DNA of 64,000 bases from Babylonia areolata (GCF_041734735.1 NC_134878.1:37602367-37666366), one strand, 5' to 3'; numbered from the stretch's first letter, positions 1-12,467 are shown. The notes: generated by a model not told the origin, from the letters alone. Program-made: numbers and translations.

Positions 1-520
1 CAGTCGCGATTGTTTTGCTGGAAAGTACGATAAATCTACAAAAGCCCTTTGAGCATGACCGATTTTACGAAAAAATAAGTGATCGACATACTGCCACATC
101 GATGGGTCATTTCAAAATTGTATGCCTCAACAATGACCGATGACCAACACGAAACCTATACCCTATTATTATTATTGTTGTTATTTTAATCAGTGTTATT
201 ACTTATGTACACAGAAGCATCAGAACGCACTTCCTATAGTTCCCTCACAGCTGATCTTCAAAGATGAACTGGGGGAAAGATTTCCTTGTCTCTTTGTCAC
301 TTGTGTGTCCTTTCCTGCCAGTTTGGGGGAAGTTATCAAAGCGCGCGGACTGATCCAACGACCAACATCTGCATTTTTTTTTTTTTTTTTTTTTTTTAAG
401 GGGGTGGGTTAGGGAACGGAAGCCTTATCCCAACGTGCTCAGTGGTCAGGCCTTGAGAGCCTACCACCAGTTGGTCGAGAAACGAATGCATTGTAAGACA
501 CATGAATAAATAGAATCACA

Positions 521-596
<76 letters not shown>

Positions 597-990
597 GTGC
601 ATTAAAGACCAGATAAAACAGGTAAATAAAACAAGAAAAACGTTCTTTTGAAGTAAAGACAAGAAAGAAAGATGAATAATGATATCAACTTATTTTTCTG
701 ATTTTATGCAAATAAGACAAAAGAGCGCTAATGCTTTAAGGACTTGCAATTATTTGGAACATTTCTTGTCAGATTTAAATAATAATGATAATAATGGACA
801 TTTGTATAACGCGTTTCTCCGGGAATACTGCTCCATGCGCTCTACATTTCGTTCCCAACTCCCCGCCTCCCCTATCAATACTCCCCCCCTAACCCCTCCA
901 CCACCACCTTCTTTCCCCCGTCCCCCCGCCCCTCCCACACGCACATACACACACAAAGAAACACGTGCCAGAATACACTCATGCAACTGA
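1..990. other. Anonymous non-coding DNA with microsatellites
   Basis: No protein-like reading frame stands out here. A poly-T run lies at about 368-395. An (AT)n tract at about 521-562 passes directly into a (GT)n tract at about 562-594. The stretch at about 840-950 is C-rich and pyrimidine-biased. The boundary with the following LINE is uncertain. Confidence 0.6.
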
Positions 991-993
991 ACA

Positions 994-1308
994 TTGGAAA
1001 CCACCCACCCACCCATTACGCCCTCCAGAATGGGAATGGAAAAACTGGAAGAAAAAGTTGAGGAAGTAGTAGACAGGAAACTGGCTGAAGCACTTGAAGA
1101 ACAACTTGAAGTGGAAAAGAGGAAAAAGAACATTATTATTGTGAACATGACAGAAAGTGCTAAAGTCAATGTTGAAGAGAGGAAGCAAGATGATCTTGCA
1201 ATGGCACGCAATCTCCTGGGAAAATTGACTAAAACTACAGACGATGGATTGACTGATCCAGTCAGGCTAGGGAAGGTAGGGGGAACAGGCCAAGAATGCT
1301 CAGAGTGA
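994..1308 (+). pseudogene. LINE ORF1-like coiled-coil remnant
   Basis: A short frame rich in Glu and Lys (residues roughly 10-50 look coiled-coil-like), followed by KKNIIIVNMTES. That resembles the start of the conserved block of CR1/L2-type LINE ORF1 proteins, whose role is RNA binding in the retrotransposition particle. It lies just upstream of endonuclease and reverse transcriptase remnants in the same orientation. The frame opens in low-complexity sequence, so the true start is unknown. Downstream, similar coding sense is lost after about 1310. Confidence 0.4.
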
Positions 1309-1729
1309 CTGTGAAGTCAGAAAAAAAAAGAAAAAAGAGATCATTAAGAAGGCTTCTGAGATTAACGTGGGAATTACAGGCAAGACCAAACGCACATATA
1401 TAAACCCAGACCTTACCATGAAACAGAGAGAGAAGAACAGAGTTGAGGGCAGAACTATCCAGAAGGGTACAGGGAGGAGATGAAAACCTTGTAATAAGAG
1501 TTGGAAAAATAGTGACGTTGAAGAAACGGGACAGATAGATGATGGGTGGGCCAATGAAGGAGGGAAGACAGAGAGAGTGACTCAAAAACCATTATGTACG
1601 TAGTGTAAGTAGTGAAAGATACATAGGGAGTGAAAGTGACAGTGAAAATGAGAAACTGTTCAAATATGGAATGGATGCATGTAATATGATTTATTCAAAT
1701 GTAGATAGTTTTTTTTAAATGAAAAGGAC

Positions 1730-2627
1730 GAAATTTCGATAGAATGCAAGAGATTAAACCCAGGGTTATTGTACTTTCTGAGTTCTTGCCAAAGACAAAC
1801 TCATTGTTTGATGAAGCGGAATATCATGTTCCAGGTTATGATATGTTCATAAATAAAAACCCAAAGAGAGGAGTTGCACTTTATACTGAAAATCCTTGAA
1901 TGCAAGAGAATGAAAGGAAATGGATGGAAATGAGTTTGAAGAGAGTAATTGGTGTACGTTTGTCAGTGTAAATGGGGATAGAGTATTGCTTGGTTGTATA
2001 TATAGAAGTCCAAACACAAGCACAGAAGAAAATGATGCCAAACTATTTCAGTTTTTTTAAATTCCAATTTAAGTGTTAAATATAATAAAATTTGTATTGT
2101 GGGGGATTTCAACTACCCATATGTCAGATGGGATGGAATGTGGCCTGGGGGAAAGGGTGAAAAGATTTTTAGAGAATATCCCAGATGCATCTCTTATTCA
2201 GAAAGTAACAGAGCCAACAAGAAAACGAATTGGCCAGAACCCAACCTTGGATGACTGGATACTTGTAAAGGATGATGACTTAATTTCATGTATTACTCAC
2301 CTAGACCCATTTGGAAAAAGTGATCATGATATTTTATTATTCCAACTCTATGCCCCAAGAGAAAAGATAAACAATACCTTAAAGTATAGATATGACTTGA
2401 ATAAAGGAAATTACAATAAACTAAGAAATATTATTGCAACTCATGACTGGGAACTCATGGTGGACATGAATGTGGCATTGTCATGGAACTATATTAAAGA
2501 TGTTCTCATGTCGGGTATGGAATCTTGTATACCAAAAGTGAAATTAAATAATGGTAAACAAATCAAACCTGTGTGGCTGAACAAAAAAGCTATGATAACT
2601 ATAAAAATATTAAAAAAAGAAGTATAA
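1730..2627 (+). pseudogene. LINE endonuclease domain remnant
   Basis: Translation across more than one frame gives motifs of the LINE apurinic/apyrimidinic-type endonuclease, which nicks target DNA: KRGVALYT near 1858, LLGCIYRSPNTS near 1990 and an ICGDFNYP-like motif near 2095. Then comes an SDHD-like motif (KSDHDILLFQL near 2320), where the paired Asp-His are catalytic residues of the family. The last long frame (2073-2627) continues into the linker before the reverse transcriptase. Frame changes between these motifs show that the copy is dead. Confidence 0.65.
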
Positions 2628-2907
2628 TCTTTATAAACGCTTTTTGCAAACCAAGAAGGGGGTTCAGTACGAATGTTATATCAAAGCAAGGAGTGAATGT
2701 AAGAAAATACTAAAGAAAACACGTAGAGAATATGAGAAAAATATTGCAAATGAAAGGAAAAAGAATCCAAGGAAATTTTGGAAATATGTTCAAGGACAAA
2801 TGAAAACAAACAGGTATTAGTACTCTTAAAAAAACAGATGGTTCCCTGGTAATGTCTGATGAAGAAAAAGCAGAAACTCTTTTTTTTTTCTTTTTTTTTT
2901 TTCAAAA

Positions 2908-3721
2908 GTGTTCACTAGAGAGAACACAGCAAATATCCCTGACTCAGAAGAAGGCAGTAAATCAAATGGTACAACACTTTGTGATATAAGATTAACTCCT
3001 CTTGCTGTTGAGAAGAAATTCCAAGAATTAAATAGTAATAAGGCACAAGGACCAGATAAGATTCCACCTAAAGTGCTAAAAGAGGTTAGCAGGGAGTTAT
3101 CCATACCGCTATGTCAGCTTTTTGATAAATCACTAGAAACTGGTATACTTCCAGAAGATTGGAAAAGCACTGAAGTAACAGCAATTTTCAGAAAGGGTAC
3201 AAAATCAGATGCTAGTAATTATAGGCTAGTAAGCTTAACCTGTATTGTATGTAAGGTGCTGGAATCTGTTATAAGAGATGCCATAGTGGAACATTTTACT
3301 GATAATAATTTATATGCAGAATGTCAGCATGGTTTCAGAAAAAAGACGTTCATGTGTAACTCAGTTACTTAAAGTTATGGAAGACCTTACCAGCTTAATG
3401 GATGGTAATCAACCAGTTGATATTGTTTACCTTGATTTCAAGAAGGCATTCGATTCTGCCCCGCATAAACGATTATTGATAAAACTCCAGTCTTATGGTA
3501 TCCAGGGTGGTGTATTTCAGTGGATAAGCAACTTTTTACAGGGTCGTTCACAAAGGGTACGTGTGGGGGAACATTTATCAAATAAAGTTGATGCTCTCAG
3601 TGGCATCCCACAAGACAGCACTCTGGGTCCAATCCTATTTACAATATTTATTAATGATCTGCCAGTAAAATCCAAAGCATATGTAAAGTATTTGCTGATG
3701 ACAACAACAAAAAATCTATAA
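2908..3721 (+). pseudogene. LINE reverse transcriptase domain remnant
   Basis: The first frame (2908-3372) carries KAQGPDKIPPKVLKE and a LPEDWK motif. The second (3314-3721) carries VYLDFKKAFDSAPHK, with the first catalytic Asp of the family, and GIPQDSTLGPILF. The frame changes inside an A-run near 3338-3345, consistent with a one-base insertion. The catalytic FADD is encoded at 3691-3702 but in yet another frame from the preceding block, so a second indel lies just before it. These domains polymerise cDNA from LINE RNA at the nicked target; this copy cannot make a working protein. Confidence 0.8.
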
Positions 3722-4037
3722 TAAAGCAGCTGATGATAATGTCATTCAAAAAGATTTAAAGATGTTGCAAGAATGTTCAGATACATGGAACCTCTGTTTC
3801 AACTTATCAAAATGTAAGGTTATGCACATTGACAAAAAAAAACAACAACCCTGGTTATGACTACACTGTCAGATATATTGATAATCATGTTCAAATTATA
3901 AATACATGTAAAGAGGAAAAAGATGTAGGGGTGATGTTTGATGGCAAACTTTGCTTTGGGCCTCACATCCAGAGAATATAAATAAAGCTAACCAAATGAT
4001 TGGAATTATAAAGAGAGTTTTTGGTGTCATATAATGT

Positions 4038-4195
4038 ACCATGTCAAACTGATGCAAACGAGGCCTATCGGTTTGCTCTGCTTGGCCATATTCTGCATGG
4101 CTAACAGTGAAAAGACGACCCGTCTTGCCCGGTCCGCTCTTAGCCAATCAAACGCCTCTAAAAGCTGCAAACGCTGAATCATTCCTTTGGCCAAG
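4038..4195 (+). repeat. DIRS left inverted terminal repeat
   Basis: About 150 bp that match the reverse complement of 7999-8142 with few mismatches. The shared blocks include the CATGTCAAACTGATGC end, the AAGACGACCCGTCTTGCCC block and the CCAATCAAACGCCTCTAAAA block. In DIRS elements these repeats serve replication through a circular intermediate. Confidence 0.85.
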
Positions 4196-7100
4196 GCTCT
4201 TGACACCATCTTGTCAGGTTTACGCTCTGTCTCGTCTTACGCTTTTTTTTTGTTTTGTTTTTTTTTGTTGCTATTAAGCATGTTCATTTGGCCTTATTTT
4301 GCTGCATGCGGCTTGATTTTATTGTATTCTCACCTTTTGTGTACTTGATTCGACTCTGCCCCCTCGAATCACTCTGCCCCCTCGAATCATACTTTTTTCT
4401 CTGCCTCTCAGTGGATCCTGTCTTTCCTTTCTCTGTTGGGGATCGAATTTTCGATGGGTGCCTAAGTGCGGTTACCATGCCTCGTATGTCATCCCACGAT
4501 GGCAGGAATAATGATGCTGGGATCGAGACTCAGCAAGAGACTCTCCCAGGCCCAGAGCTCATGATTTCTCCCAATAGGGACCACGGCGATGCGTCTTTAG
4601 ACACGGATCACGGAGGCGACACTCTTACCATTACAATGGTCATGAAGGGGACCGGGGGGAAAGGGGTACGAGTGTCATCTCCTGAGGTTCCCAGCATGAG
4701 GCAGGAAAAAGGGGGAGTGGCAAGTCCTCTCTTGGCGGTGGGGACTCACGGCTAGGCACGAAGTCCCAAGTGGAGGCCGCGCCCGGCCGTTACCTGGGTC
4801 CCTACTCAGAGACGGCCCTCAGGAGTCCCATTGCTGTTACCCCTCCTCCCTCCACTGCCGAAACCCCTCCCCCACCTCCATCTGTGGGGGAGAAAGTTTT
4901 GGTTCTGGGGGGGAACATCTACTTTGCCGAACCCGGGCCAAGCCACCTCAGTCTCCCCACGGGAGGGGATTCGTGGCGCGTGGCCACCTGCTTTGCAGGT
5001 CTTCCTGCTATCCGGCTGGTCTCCCTTGCTGGGGGAGGCCCACGCGTGTCAGGTGGTTCCGGGCAGTCAGTCGGCTGGTCTTCTGGCGGGACTGACACCC
5101 AAGTCGGACCTGACCTTCCTCTGACTTGGCCAGGTTTTTCCCTTCATGGAGGTTAAGGTGCCAGTGACCTTGGGGTTGGGGTCACAGGATGGCTGGCGCC
5201 CACAGGTGGTTTCCCCCATTCTACCCGCACTGGGGTGCACCTATGGTGCACGCTGGGTTGCCGGGAGGACCAGGGACCAACCCCTCGTCCTCTCCCCCCC
5301 AGATCCAACCCAGCACCTCTCACAGGGTGACACACACAGCTTCGACAAGTGGGAACAACTCATCCATCCGGCGTCCCGTCGGTACCTGAGGTTCGTGTGG
5401 AGGGACAAGGTGTTCCAGTTCTCGGCCCTCCCAATTGGTCTGTCCCTTGCCCCTTTCCTGTTTACCAAGGTGGTGCGAGAATTGGTGTCCATCATCCGGT
5501 CAGAATCCATTCATCTCTGTGTGTACCTAGACGACTGGCTCATTCGGTCCCAACTGGGCTTCCTCACAAACCAGTAGAAATGCAGTCTGTCCCCAAGTCA
5601 GTCCTTCAACTTCTTAGGGATGAGATTCGACACACGGTCCATGATAGTCTCTCCGATGCCAGATCGCTGGGAGCAGGCTTCCTCAGCCACTTGCGCCATT
5701 CCTCCCGAGCAACAGTGCGGACACTTTCATCTCTCCTGGGCATGATGGAGTCCATGGCACCTCTTATTCCCCTGGACAGGGTTCTCAAACGCCCTCTTCG
5801 GAGGGCACTGAGGCTACGGTGGTCCCAGAGAACCCAACCATTGGATACCCAGATATGTCTGGGCAAGTGGTTCCTTGAGGTGACAACAGAGTGGCTAACC
5901 ACCCCTCTTCGGACTCAGGGGGTGCCCATAGCTCCACCTACTCTTCAGGTGGCACTCTTCTCAGATGCCTCCTCCCTGGGCTGGGGAGCCCACATGGACT
6001 CCATGCAGCAGGGACTTGGTGCCCAGAGGATCGCCTATGCCACATCAATGTTCTGGAACTGGAGGCAGTTCGCAGGGCTCTCCTGCACTTCATGGGGGAG
6101 GTCACTGGCAAGACCATCCACTTGTTCCCGGGCAACACGACGGTTGCATGTTATGTGAACAAAGGGCGGGGGGGGGGGGGGGGGGGGGGGACGCATTCGG
6201 CAGACCTAGGCTCTCCTCCGTTGGTGCCACAGCAAGGGCATTGCACTTTCAGCGAGACACATAGCAGGAAAAGCCAACATCTTGGCAGATGCTGTCAACA
6301 GGTCCAAGAGTGTCATCCACACAGAGTGGACCCTGGGCAAGGACACCCTTCAGGGGGTGTGGGAGCAGTGGTTTTGACCAATGGTGGACCTCTTTGCCAC
6401 AAAGTTCAACAAGAGACTTCCCACTTATGTCTCTCCAGTCGCCGACCAGAAGCGTGGGCAGTGGATGCTCTCTCTCTAGACTGGAGCAGTCTGATTGCCT
6501 ACACATTTTCTCCTTTTCCAATCCTGTCCAAGGTGATCCGGAAAGCCAGATTGGAATGCCCGCAGCTGATTCTTATTGCGCCGAAATGGCCAGCCCAGCC
6601 CTGGTATCCAGACCTTCAGTCCCTGACACACATTCCACCCCAGGAACTCGAAAAAAAACTCATCTGCTGAGGCAGCCTCGTTCGGGGATTCCTCATTCCA
6701 ATCCTCAACTGCTCCACCAGCATGCGTGGCTGCTGTGCGGTTGGAACTGTCAGCACCACCATTGAAGTCTTCGACCCTGCAGTCAGCTTCTGTGTCGGTG
6801 GCGCTTACCGAGGGGGGCGCCTCCTCTGACTTCCTCTCCATAGTCTCCAAAGCAAGGAGGGCGGGAACTGAGGCTTTGTATGACTTTTGCTGGAAGAAAT
6901 GGTTGCGATGGTGTACGGCTCAGGACGTTCCCCCTACTAACCTACGAGCATGCAACTTTCTGGCTCACTGCTCCTCGGTTCTCAACCTGTCTGCTAGTTC
7001 TGTGCGAGGGTATAGGTCTGCCATCTGTACTACAATCAAACAGCTAGGTGGTCCCGCCTTTGAAGCGGATTTCCTGCTCTGAGAGGTGGCTAAGGGCGCC

Positions 7101-7842
7101 TCTCTGAAGGAAGCTAGAAACCCCAGGAGAGTGCCCCTGTGGGACTTGTTCCTGGTGCTTTCGACTTACCCTCAAGACCACTTTCCTTCTGTTGCTGGCC
7201 ACGGGCTGTTGTAGAAGCGAGATACATGGACTTAGTGGAATGCCACAAGATCTGGCCTTCCACAGAGATGGTTCCATCACTCTTCGTTTCCTTCCAGAGT
7301 TCCTGGATAAGAACCAAGACCCTGAGGTCCCTTCCCCCTCTCTGAGGGTCAGACCTTTGTCTGATATTCTTGCCCAAGACGATGAGGATAGGCATCTCTG
7401 CCTTGTTCGATGTCTCAAACACTATTGGGATAGGTCTCGCCACAGGCGTTCTTCTCAGAGACGTCTTCTCATCTCCCTCAATGAGAATTACAAGAAAGAC
7501 ATCACTGCAGGCATCATTTCCTGCTGGGTTTCCCAAGTCATTAGAGCCTACTCTCATTCTCACAGGGATATCAGCTGTCTTAATCCCAGAGGACATGAAG
7601 TGTGGGCCATAGCCACTTCGGCTGCTTTCCAGCACTCAGTGCCATTGCAGCATGTCTTCGAGGCAGCCTTCTGGCAGTCTGAGAATCCCTTCATCAACTT
7701 TTACCTCAGGGATTTCCGTATGACCAGGGCTGACGGTTCCAAGGGGATTTCCTTTGTCGCGGCTAACACTGCCGTCTCGGTTACTAGGACTCCCCATGCG
7801 AATCAGTAGGTGTTGCACTCCTCCATTTGCTTTAAATTCTGC

Positions 7843-7925
7843 ATCAGTTTGACATGGTACAGTATATGACACCTAAAGGAGGAGTTTGTATTATACTCCA
7901 TGTTTGGTGATACACATATTTACCA
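7843..7925 (+). repeat. DIRS internal complementary region
   Basis: The left half (TGCATCAGTTTGACATGGTA and onward to about 7872) is the reverse complement of the element's left tip at about 4024-4056. The right half (GGAGTTTGTATTATACTCC and onward) is the reverse complement of its right tip at about 8135-8185. This head-to-head joining of both ends is the family's template for completing the termini. Confidence 0.82.
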
Positions 7926-7998
7926 TTTCAAACTCGAATGCCCACCCGTCCGTCCCCGCGTCTCTGCTGTGGTTCTCATGGGGCATTTTCTCGATGGC

Positions 7999-8142
7999 CA
8001 CGGAATGATTCAGTGCTTGTGGCTTTTAGAGGCGTTTGATTGGCTAAGAGCGGACCGGGCAAGACGGGTCGTCTTTTCATTGTTAGCCGCGCGAAATTTG
8101 GCCAAGCAGAGCAAACCGATGTTTGCATCAGTTTGACATGGT
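7999..8142 (-). repeat. DIRS right inverted terminal repeat
   Basis: The inverted partner of the left repeat at 4038-4195. Beyond it, about 45 bp (to about 8188) are unique to the right tip and match the right half of the internal complementary region. Confidence 0.85.
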
Positions 8143-8188
8143 AAGTATATGTTTCACCAAACGTGGAGTATAATACAAACTCCTCCTT

Positions 8189-8815
8189 TTGCTTTTAAAG
8201 ATAAGGTTGCCTTTTTGAAATTATATAAGGCTTTTGTTTGACCCCATTTGGAATATGGGAATGTTGTGTGGTATCCTTCATGGAAATATCAAGCAATAAT
8301 ATTGAAAAAGTTCAAAGAAGAGCTACTAAATTGTTGAAAGAATGCCAAAATATGACATGTGGAGAAAGATTACTGTATTTAAATTTGCACTCTCTGAAGG
8401 GACGAAGGATTGTTGGAGATTTGATAGACTTACAAAATTATTAACAACATTGAGGACATTGATACTAACCAATTTTTTACCTTTCGCCAGTCAAGCATAA
8501 CAAGAAATTCTGAAGGAAAAATATTTGTTAAACCATTTTGTATTAACAGAAGAAAATATATTTCTATTTGTGTTGTTAACATGTGGAACTCACTACCACC
8601 TTTAGTTGAATTTGCAAAAGATACTAACAGTTTTAAGAACTTTCTGGACTGCGATCCAAAATTCAGGAACATGTTTTATAAATTTGACGAATAAATGCTT
8701 TGGTATATCTAAAATGAAGCACGCAATGCAAACCAAAAAGACATTGATACAAAGAGAGGCCACTAGGCCTAAAGGTTAAATTGCCAGTCCCTACTACTAC
8801 TACTACTACCACTAG
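8189..8815 (+). pseudogene. 3' end of the CR1-like LINE, after the DIRS insertion
   Basis: The sequence resumes with a frame giving YKAF, a PHLEYGNVVWYPS-like motif, KVQRRATKLLKECQNMTCGERL and LNLHSLKGRRIVGDLI. These are typical of the thumb and C-terminal region of CR1/Jockey reverse transcriptases. The element then runs to a 3' untranslated tail with a CTA trinucleotide repeat near 8790-8815. It belongs to the same element as 990-4021, which dates the DIRS insertion as later. Confidence 0.75.
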
Positions 8816-10599
8816 AAAACGCATTCGTGCAACACGTACTTGGGCACTTGTACACGGATACTCGCTAGCACCCTGCCACACTCACGGCAAACGGCTCCCT
8901 CACAATAAAATATGCATTTAAAACCAGATCATACCAAGACCAGCACTAAAAAATTATCTTATTAAAAAACTTGGATTAGGGCATAGGATTTGAAAACAAA
9001 AGTTCATTATGTAGGTATACTTATTTCTCAGGAAAAATATGACGGTTAATCTTGAACTGAGTATCAAGACGTCACAAAGTCAAGTGAGTATATGCGTGCA
9101 GAAAATGACTTGAGACGTGACACGCACCTGCACACACAAACAGGGAAATAAACATTGTTCTGTAAGTTAGGTATGCCTGTCTGTCTGTTAGGCAACCGAG
9201 GCGGCACGTGCAGTGTGTGCCGGTCAGCAGACATCGAACTCCATTTGGATCTGTGCCTGCTGTTCTCCGTTTTTCAAGCAACAGAAAAATCACGTGCAGA
9301 AAAATATCATTTTTCCCCCCGCAAAACAGTGCTCTTAGATATCTCTCTGTGAAACACGGGGTTGTAACTCAGTATAACATTGGGTTGTAACACATATCGA
9401 AATGAGTTGTGAGACATATAGCTGTAGATGTAATACACAGAGTTCTGAAATATACAGATTTAACAAGGCCCTGAAACATAAACTTGTAGCACACAGAGTT
9501 GCAACACATAAGAGTTCTGAAACTCAGCTAGATCTGTTACACATAGAGTTCAGTACAAACAGTTGTAACATAGTGCGCTGAAAAATAGAGCTGTAACACA
9601 GTTCTTAAATATATATCTGTAACATAGCTCTCTGAAACATAGACCTGTAGCACATAATAGTTCTGAAACATAAATCTGTTTTACACATAGTTCTGAAACA
9701 TAGAGCTGTGACAAGAGTTCTGAAACAAAGAACTGTAGCACACAGGATACTGGAACATATGCTGTTACACACACTTGTAAAACATTGAGCTATAGAACAG
9801 CAGTGAAACATAAATCTGTGAAACATGGACTGAGTTGTAACACACAGAGCTAAACATTACAGAGCTATAAAACATCGAACATGCACACACACGGGGCTAC
9901 CCATCACGCTTTGAGTGCTCCCTTAACTTGTGTTTGGTACCTTAACGAGAGAGAGACAGACAGCTGGCAGAGAGCCTTCTCCCATCCAGAGAGACAGACA
10001 CTGACACTGGTTTATTGAACAGGCTACATCACCTTTCAATGGGGTACACATTTGATAAATATGTGACTAGTTATACTTTTAAAAAGGATGAACAAATTCA
10101 TGGAAAGAATTCTGTTTCGCGATAAATTAACAGAATTGTACAGCACGCTGTTTCACCACTATTTTGTATGATCTGATCTGCATCCACAGTCTGATATCTG
10201 AGCTTAAACGCGTAAAATAGATGCACTGCAAAATCAAGAATGTCCTCCTCTGGAACTCTTTCAAAATCCAAGTTATGATTTTCGAAATTGATAATATTCT
10301 GTAAATATTAATTTTTTTATCTCAGATCCTCACATAAAAATAAAATGAATTTTGGTTTCAGGCGTGTTACTACAAATGGACAACTCCAGTTTTCTTGTTT
10401 ACCTGGAATAACGGTATATGTGAATATAAATATGTGATACTCCCATCCGTAACTGAGCGAATATGTTCCGATATGTATTCATACATAGAATATCCACGTA
10501 TTTCTCTCTTCTAAAACAGTACTGTTTAAATTACGAGTAGCTTACATTGTTTTTAAGTGGTAACGCCATGATTCTTTTCTTTCTTTTTTTTAATCTAAA
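8816..10599. other. Non-coding stretch with a degenerate tandem array
   Basis: No gene was recognised. The notable content is the degenerate array at about 9360-9870, described separately. The rest is A/T-rich single-copy-looking sequence with short GA tracts near 9950. Confidence 0.55.
9360..9870. repeat. Degenerate tandem array of a short CTGTAACACA / TTCTGAAACATA unit
   Basis: Blocks such as TTCTGAAACATAGA, GCTGTAACACA and TTGTAACACACAGAG recur many times at irregular spacing of roughly 20-40 bp across 500 bp. Units vary by substitutions and small indels, so this looks like an old minisatellite. Short open frames on the minus strand (rich in CYRSMFQ-like repeats) are products of the repetition. 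Confidence 0.6.
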
Positions 10600-11003
10600 A
10601 AATGGAGCTGTACAGTCTTTCTCTAAGCACTTTGAAAAAACAGCTTCTCCTGCCCATACCCAAATAACCAGACTTGCCTAAATCCATTTTCATACAGAAC
10701 AGCTTGAACTTTGGTTGCCCAAGTAACAGTTCCATTTTCATGCTTTTTTAAACAACATTTTATATGCTTTCTTTTGGGGGAAAAGTGTTCAGGTTGCTTC
10801 AGTAATCAAAATCAATATGTAATACATTTGACGACTGAATGACTCCATAATGGATGCCTGCCCAGTTCCCACCATGCCGTTTGGAATCTTATACGTGACT
10901 TGCTGCAAACGTTGTAAGCATCCAACTGAATCTGTTCTTTCTGTTCATACTTACCAACCCCCCAAATTTCTGCTCCGAACAATGTAGAACTGGAACTACC
11001 CAA
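10600..11003 (-). pseudogene. LINE C-terminal relic, minus strand
   Basis: The minus strand reads SSTLFGAEIWGVGKYEQKEQIQ, then a RFQTAWWELGRHPLW segment. This is the pattern of a LINE region downstream of the reverse transcriptase (typically LYGAEIWG, then ELGRYPL). Further along the same strand (about 10740-10640) a WATKVQAVLYENGF segment matches the usual W..VR..L...GFG block. The clade is unclear. There is no catalytic domain and several frames are used, so this is an old 5'-truncated insertion. Confidence 0.6.
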
Positions 11004-11139
11004 GTGTCAGTTTAAAATTCACACCATATAAGTTCTGTCAATTCTATTTAAGATTTTAAGAATTTCTATTGTACTTTTCTTTGTTTAGAGATTTTCAATG
11101 CAACCGTGTAACTGTGTCGTGTTGAAAATGTTATCCTTA

Positions 11140-11706
11140 AAGCCTGAACCGGACTATAAATGGCGGGCGATTTGAATCAAGCCAGTTTCTCACCAGAGTC
11201 TGACACTGTGACGTCGGTGAAGGTTTATTCAAAATAAAAGCCTAATAAAGCTACGGTTTGGCTTCATTTATGGCAGAGAGCGAGATTTGCCTAGCAGCTT
11301 CCAATCTAGACCTGAATTGACTTTGGAAAGTACAAAATGTGTCAGCTACACGTAATACAAAATTTGAATGCAGAGAAAAGGGGCGGAGCTAGAGCCGTTT
11401 GTGTTTGCGCTAGACGTGTCTGTCAGATAAAAATAGCACCAGCACGTGGTACTGTCCGGTGAGAATTGGAAAGCATGCAGACAGCCCCTCGACGTTGGCA
11501 ACCGTAAACGACCACATTGTGTGGCAGGAGTACACAGATATCTTTCTCCGCTAACAGTGAGTCGGTCTTTGTTTTGCTTTCACCTCCCACATGTTTACAT
11601 TTCTACCGGACACGTGCTCGCGCTTTTTATAGATAAACTCCGCCCCTTTCCCTTTTATGGATAGGCTCTAGTGCGCATGCGCAACCGAAACCTTGCTCTC
11701 GGGAGT
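11140..11706. repeat. ~560-bp repeat with imperfect TIRs, copy 1
   Basis: Nearly identical to 20913-21448 over most of its length. It starts TTAAAGCCTGAAC and ends with the inverted counterpart GTTAAGACTTTAA, giving an imperfect terminal inverted repeat. No coding potential was seen. An internal GGGGCGGAG block (near 11382) has an inverted partner (CTCCGCCCC near 11640). Its middle (about 11519-11605) differs from copy 2. It is probably a non-autonomous DNA transposon. Confidence 0.6.
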
Positions 11707-12435
11707 TAAGACTTTAAGTATGAATATGAATTTACGATTTCCATTTTTTTGTCATTTAAACGCATAGAAACCCGCCCTCCCTTCAAACCGAGAGAGAGAG
11801 GGAGAGAGAGTTCAAAAATTTTAATTCAAGGATTGATATTTTGGACATGGCCAATTCTTCCAATCGGTCCTTGAGAGAGAGAGAGAGAGAGAGAACATTC
11901 CTTCCACAGAGTCCGTCTTCCAGAGAGAGAATGAGGGAGAGAAAGAGAGAGAAACATTTGTCAGTGTGGTCTTCATAGATCACCCAGAAATCTATGTGTG
12001 GGCTCTTTGGGCTCTTTGATTCAACCACGTCATAAAAAGTAGTAGCAGCAGTAGTCACAAATCTGAACATACCGCGCAGTATGTGCTCTGTTTCTCACCC
12101 CTTCCACGTGGCCCTGACGTGAGACGAGATTCACGACTGCTGATTGCTTTCAATTCAGGTGAGAGCTGTCCCGGCGATGCTAGCTGTTTTCTTTTGTTGT
12201 TTTCAAATGTGCCACCTTCCTCGGCTTTTTAAAGCGTTTAGGTGAAAAATGCACACACACACACACGTGTACACTTGTCTGTGTTTGTGTACATTTGTTT
12301 GTGTTTGTGTATCTCTTACAAAGCAATATTATTTCATGCCGAGCTGATTATCCTTCCCCACTGTTCCCCATTCGACAGAATAACACACATCTCGTTCCGA
12401 CCGTCATTGGAAAACACACACACACACACGCGCGC

Positions 12436-12467
<32 letters not shown>

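Larger units (their letters stand above)
4022..8188 (+). mobile_element. DIRS-type tyrosine-recombinase retrotransposon (fossil)
   Basis: A virus-like retroelement inserted in the CR1-like LINE, whose sequence resumes on both sides. Parts in order: a gag-like region about 4.4-5.15 kb; reverse transcriptase about 5.3-5.6 kb with a YLDD box; RNase H-like region about 5.9-6.5 kb; tyrosine recombinase about 6.8-7.8 kb. The recombinase shows an N-terminal SAM-like part and a catalytic part containing a TGCCRSEIHGLS motif. Ends are inverted repeats, about 4038-4195 against 7999-8142. An internal complementary region at about 7843-7925 matches both outer ends, which is the hallmark of DIRS1-type elements. 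The copy is broken in several places. A G homopolymer interrupts it at about 6168-6190. It is younger than the LINE it interrupts. Confidence 0.88.
990..8815 (+). mobile_element. CR1/Jockey-like LINE, interrupted by a DIRS element
   Basis: A non-LTR retrotransposon on the plus strand. In order it shows an ORF1-like charged segment (about 994-1308), an apurinic-type endonuclease (about 1730-2400, including GVALYT, GCIYRSPNTS and GDFNYP-like motifs), a reverse transcriptase (about 2900-3720) and, after the DIRS insertion at about 4022-8188, its C-terminal region (RPHLEYGNVVWYPS-like and KVQRRATKLL motifs, about 8230-8445). The element ends near 8815 in a short CTA repeat at about 8790-8815, typical of the short simple-repeat tails of CR1/L2-type LINEs. 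The reading frame is broken many times, so this is an old copy. Clade assignment within the CR1/Jockey assemblage is by motif recall only. Confidence 0.8.
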
